The position numbers were made by a program, and so were the translations under genes. Positions 18,571-27,516 of a DNA stretch of 64,000 nucleotides are shown here, in pieces (within the stretch, counting starts at the first letter, position 1; the number at the start of each line of letters is the position of its first letter). The notes below the pieces were generated by a model, which had not been told where the DNA came from, did not search any database, and saw only the letters and a list, made by a program, of their open reading frames with translations. The stretch comes from JAWXBR01 sp034440235. GTDB lineage: Bacteria > Bacteroidota > Ignavibacteria > Kapaibacteriales > Kapaibacteriaceae. The DNA is taken from NCBI GenBank assembly GCA_034440235.1, contig JAWXBR010000005.1:62001-126000 (forward strand). The letters run 5' to 3'.

Positions 18571-20547
18571 TCAATTGTCTTCGGCTAACAGAAACGTAGG
18601 TAACATGTCTTTGTCCACATTATCCAGGAACCTGCTCGGCCTACCTACAACATCGGTGTGCTCCCACTCAAACATTACGGCCGGATACGTCAGGATTAGC
18701 CGCTCCTTGGCTCGTGTACAGGCGACATAAAGCAGGCGCCTCTCTTCCTCGAGCGACGCTTCGGATTCAGCAGACCGTGCTGAGGGAATTCGTCCCTCAT
18801 TTGCCCATATAAGCATCACCGTATTCCATTCAAGTCCCTTCGCCGAATGAATGGTGCTGATGGTTACGAATTCGTCTTCACCATCGTCCCGATCGATTTC
18901 GTCAAGGGTCTCGGAAGGCGGCTCGAGTGCGATGTCAGAAAGAAATGTCTCTACCGACGAATACCGCGAGCATATTGCAAGAAGACTCTCGATGTCTTTC
19001 CAGCGCTTTACATGATCGTCGTACGCGCGCTCCATCGTCGGCTTATACCACGCTGCCAACTCTCGTGCCCGATCGCCAGCGCTTGTTATGGCGCTGGCAC
19101 GTTTGATTTCTTCAATCACCTGCGCAACAACTTTCGAAGCTCGGCTCTTCGATTGGACAATATCAGTGTGGTAAGGGTCTGCTGACGCAAGGAGCATTTC
19201 TAACACGTTTGCTGCAGTCTTTGCACCAACACCATCCTGAAGCAGGAGTGCGCGGTACCAAGAAATCGCATCACGTGGGTTTACGGTGAGGCGCAGAAAC
19301 GCAAGGACGTCTTTAATGTGCGCTGCTTCTGCAAAACGTAGTCCACCGAACTTCCTGAATGGGATGTTGGCTTTACCAAGTTCAATTTCCAGATCGAATG
19401 ACAGGAATCCGCTTCGTATGAGAACAGCTATTGCTTTAAGTGGTGTGCCGTTCTCACGCAATTCAAGGATCTGCTCTACAACAAACACGCTTTGTTGTCT
19501 TTCGTTCAGGCAACTTATAAGCATTGGTTGTTCACCTTCTTTACGATCGCTGAATAACTCTTTCACATACATGCCTGGAGCATCACGCAGTACAGCATTG
19601 CATACATCGAGAACAGGTTGCGTGCTGCGATAATTATGCTCGAGGCGTATGAGCTTGCATCCTGGAAATGATTCCGGGAATGCATGAATGTTTTTGATGT
19701 CGGCTCCACGAAATGCGTAGATACTCTGTGCATCGTCGCCTACAACAAGAACGTTGCCCCTTTCGCCCACAAGCCCCTTGACAATAGCGTGTTGCAGTGC
19801 GTTGATGTCCTGGTATTCATCCACCATTACATGGGCAAACTGCTTGCGCAGTATGGGTCCGATCTCTTCGTGATTTGTTAACGCAAGTAGGTGTAGCAAG
19901 AGGTCGTCGTAATCGACCATACCATTTTGAGTCTTGTACGCACTATAGGCGCGAATAACCTCGGCAATGCGCTCGGCTTCTTCGATATACGATGAGTAGT
20001 CTTTTGCAATAACATCGACAAGTGGTTGACCAGTGTTTACCGACTTGCTATACATGGCCTGCAGCGTGCTCTTCTGCGGAAAGCGTTTCTTGAGCTTCGC
20101 AACATCGAAGTTTGCGCGCACGAGGTTCATTACGTCTTGTGCGTCACTCTGGTCGAGCACCGTGAAGGGCGATCGCATTGCAATGCTGCCGGAAAATCTG
20201 CGCAGCACCTTGTTTGCAAAGGAATGGAACGTACCTCCGCTCACGCGTTCGCAGCGTCCGTCGAGTAACGACGAAGCTCGACGCAACATTTCTTGCGATG
20301 CCTTACGCGTGAATGTTAATAGTAGAATCGAAGCAGGGTCTACGCCGTCTTCGACGAGGCGCGCTACACGGTATGTAAGTGTGCGTGTTTTGCCAGTGCC
20401 TGCACCCGCAAGTACAAGGGCGGGTCCGTTGTTATGCATCACAGCCTGCATCTGTGCCGGATTCAGCAGACTATCGTAATCGATGCGGTAGGGGTGAGCT
20501 CCCCCGCCGGACTGGACACTAGTTTGTCGTAGGACCAGCTTCTTCAT
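18571..20547 (-). CDS. UvrD/Rep/PcrA-type superfamily 1 DNA helicase
   Basis: 658 residues with all SF1A motifs: Walker A GAGTGKTRTL, LLLTFTRKAS (Ia), VDEYQDINALQ (II), VVGDDAQSIYAFRGA (III), FVTISTIHSAKGLEWNTVML (V) and RRLLYVACTRAKERL (VI). It is a 3'-5' DNA translocase expected to act in repair or replication-fork maintenance. It is a little shorter than typical UvrD (about 720) and lacks an obvious C-terminal extension. No Shine-Dalgarno sequence stands before its ATG, and the upstream DNA is almost wholly a 19-bp tandem repeat array, so its translation and transcription signals are unusual or lie further up in the E1 gene. Confidence 0.92.
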   Translation of the reverse strand: MKKLVLRQTSVQSGGGAHPYRIDYDSLLNPAQMQAVMHNNGPALVLAGAGTGKTRTLTYRVARLVEDGVDPASILLLTFTRKASQEMLRRASSLLDGRCERVSGGTFHSFANKVLRRFSGSIAMRSPFTVLDQSDAQDVMNLVRANFDVAKLKKRFPQKSTLQAMYSKSVNTGQPLVDVIAKDYSSYIEEAERIAEVIRAYSAYKTQNGMVDYDDLLLHLLALTNHEEIGPILRKQFAHVMVDEYQDINALQHAIVKGLVGERGNVLVVGDDAQSIYAFRGADIKNIHAFPESFPGCKLIRLEHNYRSTQPVLDVCNAVLRDAPGMYVKELFSDRKEGEQPMLISCLNERQQSVFVVEQILELRENGTPLKAIAVLIRSGFLSFDLEIELGKANIPFRKFGGLRFAEAAHIKDVLAFLRLTVNPRDAISWYRALLLQDGVGAKTAANVLEMLLASADPYHTDIVQSKSRASKVVAQVIEEIKRASAITSAGDRARELAAWYKPTMERAYDDHVKRWKDIESLLAICSRYSSVETFLSDIALEPPSETLDEIDRDDGEDEFVTISTIHSAKGLEWNTVMLIWANEGRIPSARSAESEASLEEERRLLYVACTRAKERLILTYPAVMFEWEHTDVVGRPSRFLDNVDKDMLPTFLLAEDN

Positions 20548-20556
20548 TAATAAACT

Positions 20557-20638
20557 AGTACACTATTAGTTCGCAAGTACACTATTAGTTCGCAAGTACA
20601 CAATTAGTTCGCAAGTACACAATTAGTTCGCAAGTACA
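20557..20638. repeat. Four-copy 19-bp tandem repeat upstream of the helicase gene
   Basis: The unit AGTACACTATTAGTTCGCA is present twice identically (20557-20575, 20576-20594), then twice as a one-base variant with CACAATT (20595-20613, 20614-20632), followed by a truncated AGTACA. The array fills almost the whole gap between the E1 stop and the helicase start (ATG at 20547). Confidence 0.95.
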
Positions 20639-20641
20639 ATT

Positions 20642-22690
20642 CTAGTATGCAAGGAGGTTGTTCAGTGCTTGTGTGATATTCTGGTTACTTGGAATTACCG
20701 CTTCCATCATCCCCCTGTTGTACGGGATGGGGATGTCGGGTGTGGCAATGCGAACTACAGGTGCATCCAGATATGCAAAAGCATCCTGTGCAATAACGGA
20801 TGCTATTTCGGCACCAAAGCCACACGTGATCGTGTCTTCATGCACAATCATCGTACGTCCGGTCTTCCGCACCGAAGTCAATACTGCTTCGCGATCCCAG
20901 GGCACAATTGTACGTAGATCGATGATCTCTACATCCATGTTCGCAGCCTCGACAAGGCCACGCACACGATGCACCATTTCGCCCCAACAGACTACCGTCG
21001 CACGCGAGCCTGCACGCACTATTTCTGCTACACCAAATGGCAGCATGAAATTATGTCCGGGATACACTCCACGTCCAGGTGCAGTGTCCTGAATCGCCCG
21101 ATGCTCGAGGAAAAACGTCGGATCGTTCCCGCGCATCGCTGTGCGTAGTAAACCAACTGCATCACGTGCATTCGAAGGCATCGCAACACGCCATCCAACG
21201 GTGTGTGCAAAGATCGATTCACCACTTACAGAATGCCACGGATCGCCAGTGCGTTTGCTAAAGCCAACGGGTATGCGCACAACCATTGGTGCGGCAAAGT
21301 CGCCGTTCGTTCTCCAGCGCAGTGTACCGCAGTCGTTAATCTGTTCTGTTGCAGGATCGAGATACTTGCGAAACTGAATTTCAGGAACGGGAACAAGTCC
21401 GGCCATCGCCATGCCCACAGCACGTCCAATGATGCCTTCTTCACTTAGCGACGTATCGAACACACGTTCTACACCGTACTTCAACTGTAGATCGACCGTT
21501 GCACCGTGCACACCACCCTTTGCGCCAACGTCCTCGCCAAACACGAGTAAGCGTGGATTGTTTTCCAGTTCGTAATCAAGTGTGCGCTTTACAGCTTCGA
21601 TAAGATTGATGCGGGTGCCTTGTTCTTCGGCAACATCCGAGCCTTCGAGTGGAGCAATGTCTTCCGAAGCCATACCTCCATGAAGAGGTTTCTTGCCACT
21701 GTCAAATGCATGAGCAAATGCATCTGTCGGTTCGGGCTCGGGCTGCGCCACAGCAGCGTTTGCGGCCGTACGCACTTCCTCTGAGATTCCATCTGAAAAG
21801 ACAGTCCATGCATCGGCATCGAAATACTTCTTCTTCGCAAAAAACTCCTGCAATCGCTGCAGCGGATCGCGCTGCGCCTCGTCGTCACGCTGTTCTTTCG
21901 GTTTGTACGATTGATTATCGGCGCCAGAGTGTCCGCACAGACGAGGAACACGAATTCGCAGCAAGGCCGGACCCTTATGCTCACGCACATGATCGACGGT
22001 TTTGCTTATCAACCGTTCTGCTTCTTCTGGCATCGTGCCATCACATTCGACAATGCGCAGACTTGCGAACGCAGCAAGATTCGACGCAATGTTTGCACCA
22101 GGAGTCTGGTAGTTGCCTGGTACACTTATGCCATAACCGTTGTCTTCGATGAAAAACAGCATCGGAAGTTTCTGGGTTGTGGCAATCGTAAGCGCGGCCC
22201 AGAAACCGTTCGTTGCAACCGACGCGTCGCCCCCTAGAGCGACAGCGATAGCCCCTTTCCATGCTTCGTCTTTAAGGACATTTTTTCTGTAAAGAATCGA
22301 CTGGGCCCACCCCACGGCTGGAGTGTATTGCGCGCCCACGTCACCTGAGGCCGGCAGCACCGCCACTCCACGCCTGTTTGGCAGATGGTGTACAACGCCA
22401 ATGTCGCGTCCACCGCTGCGGCTGCCCGAGAGCGCTAGCGGTCCGGCAAACGACTCTTCGAAGGTCATGCCGGCGGCCATCACGAACGGCCGTGATCGGT
22501 AATACACCGTGGCAGCATCGTGTCCGTGCCGCATTAGACCACCCAGAATGGCCTGAGCCAACTCGTGTCCACGCGCCGAGAACTGATACGTTACCTTGCC
22601 AGAAGGGGCTAACTCGTTTTCTTCTATCGTATCGATGTAGCGTGACGCAACAACGGTACGTGCTACTTCCATCCACTCATTCTTGGTCAT
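20642..22690 (-). CDS. 2-oxoacid dehydrogenase E1, alpha and beta subunits fused
   Basis: 682 residues. Residues about 1-330 match the E1-alpha thiamine-diphosphate domain, with GGDASVATNGFWAALTIATT and IEDNGYGIS forming the ThDP/Mg motif. Residues about 365-682 match E1-beta (transketolase central and C-terminal domains: VFGEDVGAKGGVHGAT, SEEGIIGRAVGMAMAGLVPV, EIIDLRTIVPWD). The acidic and proline-rich stretch at about 315-345 is the fusion linker. The enzyme decarboxylates a 2-oxoacid (branched-chain type is most likely; pyruvate or acetoin are alternatives) and transfers the acyl group to lipoate on E2. E2 is not nearby, but lpdA and lipB lie about 20 kb away. A fused two-domain E1 is a known arrangement in FCB bacteria. 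Confidence 0.9.
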   Translation of the reverse strand: MTKNEWMEVARTVVASRYIDTIEENELAPSGKVTYQFSARGHELAQAILGGLMRHGHDAATVYYRSRPFVMAAGMTFEESFAGPLALSGSRSGGRDIGVVHHLPNRRGVAVLPASGDVGAQYTPAVGWAQSILYRKNVLKDEAWKGAIAVALGGDASVATNGFWAALTIATTQKLPMLFFIEDNGYGISVPGNYQTPGANIASNLAAFASLRIVECDGTMPEEAERLISKTVDHVREHKGPALLRIRVPRLCGHSGADNQSYKPKEQRDDEAQRDPLQRLQEFFAKKKYFDADAWTVFSDGISEEVRTAANAAVAQPEPEPTDAFAHAFDSGKKPLHGGMASEDIAPLEGSDVAEEQGTRINLIEAVKRTLDYELENNPRLLVFGEDVGAKGGVHGATVDLQLKYGVERVFDTSLSEEGIIGRAVGMAMAGLVPVPEIQFRKYLDPATEQINDCGTLRWRTNGDFAAPMVVRIPVGFSKRTGDPWHSVSGESIFAHTVGWRVAMPSNARDAVGLLRTAMRGNDPTFFLEHRAIQDTAPGRGVYPGHNFMLPFGVAEIVRAGSRATVVCWGEMVHRVRGLVEAANMDVEIIDLRTIVPWDREAVLTSVRKTGRTMIVHEDTITCGFGAEIASVIAQDAFAYLDAPVVRIATPDIPIPYNRGMMEAVIPSNQNITQALNNLLAY

Positions 22691-22764
22691 TCTGCAAAAT
22701 TAGCCATCAGTCTCGGTAATGGGTAGATTTGTGGACAACCAGTACAACACTTTACGGAGATTCT
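22691..22764. promoter_or_regulatory. Divergent region between the E1 gene and the T9SS cargo gene
   Basis: 74 bases between divergent starts. The rightward gene has an ACGGAGA ribosome site ending about five bases before its ATG. No clear promoter hexamers or operator are seen; promoter content is inferred from orientation. Confidence 0.4.
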
Positions 22765-23655
22765 ATGTCAAAAGTCGTTACTCTACTAATGCTCCTTGTC
22801 GCTACGACTTCGTATGCACAGTTTGAAAAGTTTGCCCCAAAAGCATGTCAGAGTGGGGCGCAAACTTCAGCAAATACCGGAGCGCCAGGTTCAATCCTAG
22901 TTGCCATTGTCAATGGTGCGTATGAAATTTCGGCAGGCAATAACACCGGCATGAACATGTCGGACGGTAAGGCCATGGCGTGGATTTATGTCTTCTTGGA
23001 TGTACACGCAGACAGCGTTTTTTTTAAACCATACGGCAAAATCCCTTTTATTGGCTGCCAGGACGCATCGGCACTTCTTCCCAGCACCTCATTTCCTTCC
23101 GCCGGACTTGGCCGCACAGTTCTTCCAACAGATTACATCGAGGGTGCCGTCTTAATTTCGGCCCTTAATGCTGATGGCGACTATGCAACATTTCACACAG
23201 CACATCCAGATAGCATCCCTGCTGGGACAGTGCTTACAGTATCGCAAGAGCCCGTGCTCGACTTCCCCGCTGGCACACCGTTCTGGTTGATGACGTGGGT
23301 ATCACAGACACCTGGTGGTGGACTTACGTGTGCCGTGCATGCGATTACGAAGCAGACCATTTGTGTTGCAGGAATTTCCTCTGTAGCGGATGATGCGGCA
23401 GCAGCGGGCCTTGTGCTTGCTCCAAATCCTGCCTTCGATCAAGCAACACTTACGTTACCCGCATCATGGATGGGTACTACAGCAGCCATAGAAGCCGTTG
23501 ATGCAACTGGATCGGTTGTGGCACTTGTCTCGTCTATGTACGTGACATCGCCAGTAGTGAGTATTCCATTGTCATCACTGCTCTCGGGTATGTACACCGT
23601 GCGTATTCGCAACGAGCGTCAGGCTTCTGTGATTCCGATGAGCGTAGTTCGATAG
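22765..23655 (+). CDS. Secreted protein with T9SS C-terminal sorting domain
   Basis: 296 residues from the ATG at 22765, supported by ACGGAGA upstream; an earlier TTG has no ribosome site. A signal peptide (MSKVVTLLMLLVATTSYA, cleavage before QFEK) is followed by a mostly beta-strand region of unknown family (about residues 20-215) and a C-terminal domain of about 80 residues beginning LVLAPNPAFDQATLTLPAS. The PNP motif, beta-rich pattern and terminal GMYTVRIRNERQ segment match type A T9SS sorting domains. It is therefore expected to cross the outer membrane by T9SS and be attached or released after PorU-type cleavage. Function unknown. Confidence 0.82.
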   Translation: MSKVVTLLMLLVATTSYAQFEKFAPKACQSGAQTSANTGAPGSILVAIVNGAYEISAGNNTGMNMSDGKAMAWIYVFLDVHADSVFFKPYGKIPFIGCQDASALLPSTSFPSAGLGRTVLPTDYIEGAVLISALNADGDYATFHTAHPDSIPAGTVLTVSQEPVLDFPAGTPFWLMTWVSQTPGGGLTCAVHAITKQTICVAGISSVADDAAAAGLVLAPNPAFDQATLTLPASWMGTTAAIEAVDATGSVVALVSSMYVTSPVVSIPLSSLLSGMYTVRIRNERQASVIPMSVVR

Positions 23656-23674
23656 TCGACGTCTGATGTCTTGT

Positions 23675-23705
23675 ACGTGCGCGTTATTACGTGCACGTTT
23701 TTCTG
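23675..23705 (+). terminator. Rho-independent terminator after the T9SS cargo gene
   Basis: A nine-base stem (ACGTGCGCG, 23675-23683, one G-T pair) and loop TTATTA pair with 23690-23698 and are followed by a run of T. It lies between the cargo gene and glyA, so glyA needs its own promoter in the next few bases or reads through. Confidence 0.75.
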
Positions 23706-23724
23706 ATGTGTGTTCTGAGGTCTT

Positions 23725-25137
23725 ATGTATTCAAACGTCCTATCTACCGACCCCGAAGTATTCAATTCCCTTCAAGGCGAATTCGAACGTCAGCGCGACA
23801 AACTCGAACTCATCGCGAGCGAGAACTTCACTTCTCTTAGCGTCATGGAGGCTCAAGGGAGCATCCTGACGAATAAGTATGCCGAAGGCTATCCAGGCAA
23901 GCGATACTACGGCGGGTGTGAATGGGTAGATGTTGCAGAGACCCTTGCCATCAATCGTGTCAAGCAGCTCTTTGGTGCCGAGTACGCGAATGTCCAGCCG
24001 CATTCAGGCTCTGGCGCCAACATGGCCACCTACTTCACATACCTGAAGCACGGCGATACGGTACTGGGTATGGACCTGTCGCATGGTGGACACCTAACGC
24101 ATGGTTCGCCAGTGAACTTTTCGGGCAAGTTCTACAACTTTTTCGGATACGGACTCAACAAAGAGACGGGTCGTATCGATTATAACATTGTTGAGGAACT
24201 CGCTACCCTACACAAACCACGCATGATTACGGTAGGTGCGTCTGCGTATTCGCGCGAGATAGACTTCAAAGCCTTTCGTACGATTGCCGACAAGGTTGGT
24301 GCGTTTTTGATGGCGGATATCGCGCATCCGGCCGGACTCATTGCAAAGGGACGCTTGCAGAGTCCTGTCCCCTACTGCGACGTCGTTACAAGCACAACTC
24401 ACAAGACGTTAAGGGGCCCAAGAGGGGGCGTCATCCTTCTTGGCAAGAATGTCGAGAATCCATTCGGTCAGGTTGCCCCAAAGTCCGGGCGTACCAAGCT
24501 CATGGGCGAACTCATCGACTCGTGGGTAATGCCAGGCATTCAGGGCGGTCCGTTAATGCACGTCATCGCAGCAAAGGCTGTTGCATTCGGTGAATGCCTT
24601 ACAGACGACTTCGATACGTACACAAAGCAAGTAATACGTAACGCACAGGCACTGAGCGCAGCGTTATTGAATCTCGACTACAATGTTGTATCAGGTGGTA
24701 CAGACAATCATCTAATGCTCATCGACCTTCGCAACAAAAACACCACCGGCAAGGCTGCAGAGATTGCTCTCGATGCATCGGGCATCACATGTAATAAGAA
24801 CGCTGTTCCGTATGACACGCAATCACCGCTAGTAACATCGGGCATTCGTCTTGGTTCGGCTGCTATGACGTCGCGTGGCATGAAGGAAGACGACATGCGT
24901 CACATCGCTCTCCTCCTCGACCGCGTTATTACAAACCTCGACAAGCCCGAAGTGTACGCAGCAGTCAAAGAAGACGTCAAAACCTTCTGCCGTCAGTTCG
25001 ACCTCTACCCCTCGCTCAACAATTCTGCACCCGAAGTCGGCAAGCGTGTTGGCGAATCACTTGGCGAAGCTGCACATGCAGTCGAGGACGTTATTGAAAG
25101 CGTCGTCGACGAAGTAAAGGCAGTGTTTAAGGGGTAG
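23725..25137 (+). CDS. glyA: Serine hydroxymethyltransferase
   Basis: 470 residues. Conserved PLP enzyme features are present: LELIASENFTS near the N-terminus, YAEGYPGKRYYGGCEWVD, HSGSGANMATY, DIAHPAGLIA, and the cofactor lysine in STTHKTLRGPRGG. It interconverts serine plus tetrahydrofolate with glycine plus methylene-tetrahydrofolate and is the main one-carbon source. The catalytic core ends near residue 435. A tail of about 33 residues (from GKRVGESLGEAAHAVEDV to AVFKG) extends beyond usual bacterial GlyA (415-430 residues) and looks like one amphipathic acidic helix. The purpose of the tail is unknown. Confidence 0.96.
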   Translation: MYSNVLSTDPEVFNSLQGEFERQRDKLELIASENFTSLSVMEAQGSILTNKYAEGYPGKRYYGGCEWVDVAETLAINRVKQLFGAEYANVQPHSGSGANMATYFTYLKHGDTVLGMDLSHGGHLTHGSPVNFSGKFYNFFGYGLNKETGRIDYNIVEELATLHKPRMITVGASAYSREIDFKAFRTIADKVGAFLMADIAHPAGLIAKGRLQSPVPYCDVVTSTTHKTLRGPRGGVILLGKNVENPFGQVAPKSGRTKLMGELIDSWVMPGIQGGPLMHVIAAKAVAFGECLTDDFDTYTKQVIRNAQALSAALLNLDYNVVSGGTDNHLMLIDLRNKNTTGKAAEIALDASGITCNKNAVPYDTQSPLVTSGIRLGSAAMTSRGMKEDDMRHIALLLDRVITNLDKPEVYAAVKEDVKTFCRQFDLYPSLNNSAPEVGKRVGESLGEAAHAVEDVIESVVDEVKAVFKG

Positions 25138-25143
25138 TGGTAA

Positions 25144-25201
25144 GGGACAGAAGGGGCAGAAGGGGCAGAACGGACAGAACGGACAGAAGGGACAGAAGGG
25201 G
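25144..25201. repeat. 9-bp tandem repeats after glyA
   Basis: Six units of the form GGGACAGAA, GGGGCAGAA or CGGACAGAA run end to end from 25144 to 25197 and lead into a seventh partial unit at the end of tsaD. The array fills the space between the convergent glyA and tsaD genes, where no hairpin terminator is visible. Confidence 0.9.
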
Positions 25202-25204
25202 CTG

Positions 25205-26242
25205 TTAGCTCAGTTCTTGCACGTTTGCAAGTCGGCGTCCGGCAAGGAAACCAATCATAGCAGCATTGTCTACGCTGTAGTCTGTACGTGGTGCAACGAA
25301 CATTCTGTTCGCTTCAGCACATCGCTTTAACATGGTGCTGCGAAGCTCTGAGTTTGCCGAAACTCCACCCGCAATGCAAACTGCAGGAGCGTCGACGGCA
25401 TCTGCTGCTTTAAGTGTCTTCGATACGAGTACGTCGACGATTGCACGCTGTACCGAAGCAGCGATATCTGCATTGTTTATAATGCCGCCTTCGTCCTTCA
25501 CGCGCTGAATGTAGTAACGTACGGACGTCTTAAGTCCCGAGAACGAAAAATCATATCCTTCTTCGTGCATCAGACCACGCGGAAAATTATACGTAGCAGC
25601 ATTGCCCTCTTTGGCAAGCCGATCGATGTGCGGACCTCCCGGGTACCCCAGACCGAGCATCTTCGCAACCTTATCAAACGCTTCTCCGGCTGCATCATCC
25701 TTCGTGCGACCTAACACGCTGTATGTTGTGAACGACTCAACATAAAACAACGAGGTATGTCCACCACTTACCACCAGGCACACACTCGGAAATGGCAACC
25801 CTGGATGTTCGAGATAACCCGAATACATGTGTGCTTCGATATGGTTGATGGCGATGAGAGGCTTTTGAAGTTTGAATGCGAGCCCCCTCGCGAAGTGTGT
25901 ACCCACAATGAGCGACCCTGGCAGACCGGGTCCAGTTGTTACCGCAATTGCATCTATGTCGCCTATGCCTACGTCCGCATGCGCGAGTGCTGCATGTGTA
26001 ACAGGTGCCATGGCTTTCATGTGTTCGCGCGACGCTAGTTCAGGTACAACGCCACCGTATAGGTTGTGAATGTCCTGCGAGGTAATAACATTACTTAGTA
26101 CCTCAGATCCACGAACAACAGCCACTGCTGTATCGTCGCACGAGGTTTCGATTGCAAGGATGAGCGGTGCTATACTTCCAGTTTGCTTCGGCGTTGAAAT
26201 TTCACTTTGCTTCGGTTGATCTTTGTGAATGGCCTCAGTCAT
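25205..26242 (-). CDS. tsaD: tRNA N6-adenosine threonylcarbamoyltransferase
   Basis: 345 residues from the ATG at 26242; a longer reading runs back into cinA and is not used. The family signature is complete: ILAIETSCDDTAVAVVRG, the metal-binding INHIEAHMYS (HxxxH), SGGHTSLF, and PGLPGSLIVG. TsaD, with TsaB and TsaE, installs threonylcarbamoyl on A37 of ANN-decoding tRNAs. About 20 residues before the conserved LAIETS start are an unusual Gln/Ser/Thr-rich extension. The start overlaps the cinA stop by eight bases, so the two are translationally coupled. Confidence 0.95.
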   Translation of the reverse strand: MTEAIHKDQPKQSEISTPKQTGSIAPLILAIETSCDDTAVAVVRGSEVLSNVITSQDIHNLYGGVVPELASREHMKAMAPVTHAALAHADVGIGDIDAIAVTTGPGLPGSLIVGTHFARGLAFKLQKPLIAINHIEAHMYSGYLEHPGLPFPSVCLVVSGGHTSLFYVESFTTYSVLGRTKDDAAGEAFDKVAKMLGLGYPGGPHIDRLAKEGNAATYNFPRGLMHEEGYDFSFSGLKTSVRYYIQRVKDEGGIINNADIAASVQRAIVDVLVSKTLKAADAVDAPAVCIAGGVSANSELRSTMLKRCAEANRMFVAPRTDYSVDNAAMIGFLAGRRLANVQELS

Positions 26243-27386
26243 CCAGGCCCTTGAGCATTCTATAGAGCATGCCGAGCGCCGCACCAACGCTTCGCTGACG
26301 GTTGACGTTTCTATCGTTGCCGAATAGAAAGCGCTTTACCTTTATGCCCTCGGGTCCGGCGACAGCAATCCACACAAGCCCCACCGTTTTCTCTTCTGTA
26401 CCACCATCAGGACCCGCGATACCAGTAATGCTTATGCCATACGTTGTATTGAGTTTTCGGCTGACACCACGTGCCATTTGCTCTGCCACTTCGCGGCTTA
26501 CTGCACCGACCGAATCGAGGTCTTCTTGAAGTACACCAAGTTCGTGGACTTTCACATCATTTGAATAGCTAATTACGCCACCGATGAAATACGTCGCACT
26601 GCCTGGTACTTCTGTAATTGCAGCACCAAGAAGTCCGCCTGTACACGATTCTGCAACGCTCACAGTAGCACCAGCAGACTTCAACAGATTGCCAACGGCC
26701 GATGCAATCGTGTCGTCGCTTTCACCAAACACATAACGTCCCGTGCGTTCATCGATCACTGCCTTAACGTCTTCGAGCGCCTGCATCCGTCTCAAGGCAT
26801 CCGCATAACACACGCCAATGCGAAGTCGAACACCGTGGTAGTTCGGCAGAAATGCCAATGTGCAAGCATGGGGCAGTTGCTTAACATCGCCAATCAGTTC
26901 TGAGAGGCGCGACTCAGCAATACCCGTTGTCTGCAAGGTTCGGTAGCCCCATGTCGGAGCCCCTTCCTGAGCAATGCGATCTGAGATAAGAGGAAGAAGT
27001 CCGTTCGCAACAATGTACTGCATCTCCGCCGGTACACCCGGCAGGGCAACGAGCGTTAGCGCATCGTGGGTATACATGATTCCGTGAGCTGTGCCAACGT
27101 TGTTGTGCAGGAGGGTGGGTTCAGCGTTATCGAAATAGTTCTGAAGGACTTGTGTTGTGATATCGTCGTGTGTCGGACCCAATCCGCCCGTTAGCACGAG
27201 CAGGTTAACGCGAGTACGCAACGCATCTATTGCTCGTACGATGTCGACGTCGGTATCGGCAACAACTTCATGCGACACTACCCGGCCACCATGTATTGTA
27301 ACCTTTTCTGCTATCCATGCAGCATTACGGTTTACAACCTGTCCGATGAGGAGTTCGTCGCCTATGGTGATTATGCCAACGTTCAT
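26235..27386 (-). CDS. cinA: CinA-like protein with C-terminal nicotinamide-nucleotide amidohydrolase
   Basis: 383 residues. Residues about 1-165 are a MoCF/MogA-type nucleotide-binding domain (GIITIGDELLIGQVVNRNAA, LTGGLGPTHDDIT, ALPGVPAEM), in CinA proteins often an ADP-ribose or CoA-class pyrophosphatase. Residues about 225-383 are the CinA C-terminal domain with SVAESCTGGLLGAAITEVPG, GGVISYSND and GIAGPDGGTEEKTVGLVWI, which deamidates NMN (PncC activity) to recycle pyridine nucleotides. The domain order is the usual one. Upstream of tsaD in the same operon. Confidence 0.93.
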   Translation of the reverse strand: MNVGIITIGDELLIGQVVNRNAAWIAEKVTIHGGRVVSHEVVADTDVDIVRAIDALRTRVNLLVLTGGLGPTHDDITTQVLQNYFDNAEPTLLHNNVGTAHGIMYTHDALTLVALPGVPAEMQYIVANGLLPLISDRIAQEGAPTWGYRTLQTTGIAESRLSELIGDVKQLPHACTLAFLPNYHGVRLRIGVCYADALRRMQALEDVKAVIDERTGRYVFGESDDTIASAVGNLLKSAGATVSVAESCTGGLLGAAITEVPGSATYFIGGVISYSNDVKVHELGVLQEDLDSVGAVSREVAEQMARGVSRKLNTTYGISITGIAGPDGGTEEKTVGLVWIAVAGPEGIKVKRFLFGNDRNVNRQRSVGAALGMLYRMLKGLDD

Positions 27387-27426
27387 TCTGCAATCTACGG
27401 CTCTTGTAACAAGCCTGTCAGAATAT

Positions 27427-27491
27427 GAAGTGGCTCACGACCTATAACGAGCCATTGATACTACGAAGTGGCTCACGACCTTATATAACGA
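27427..27491. repeat. 17-bp direct repeat in the cinA-rplS gap
   Basis: GAAGTGGCTCACGACCT occurs at 27427-27443 and 27465-27481, each followed within a few bases by ATAACGA. The spacing from copy to copy is 38 bases. It lies directly upstream of cinA on its strand and could be part of the cinA control region or a chance duplication. Confidence 0.85.
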
Positions 27492-27516
27492 AAAGACCCC
27501 GCCGAAGCGAGGTCTT
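27487..27516 (-). terminator. Rho-independent terminator after rplS
   Basis: On the minus strand a stem AAGACCTCGC / GCGGGGTCTT (one mismatch) with a CTTCG-like tight loop is followed by TTTTCGTT. It lies about 100 bases downstream of the rplS stop and upstream of cinA. Confidence 0.7.

Noticed and set aside
20557..20638. CRISPR array
   Set aside because: The units are contiguous 19-bp tandem copies without unique spacers and there are no cas genes.
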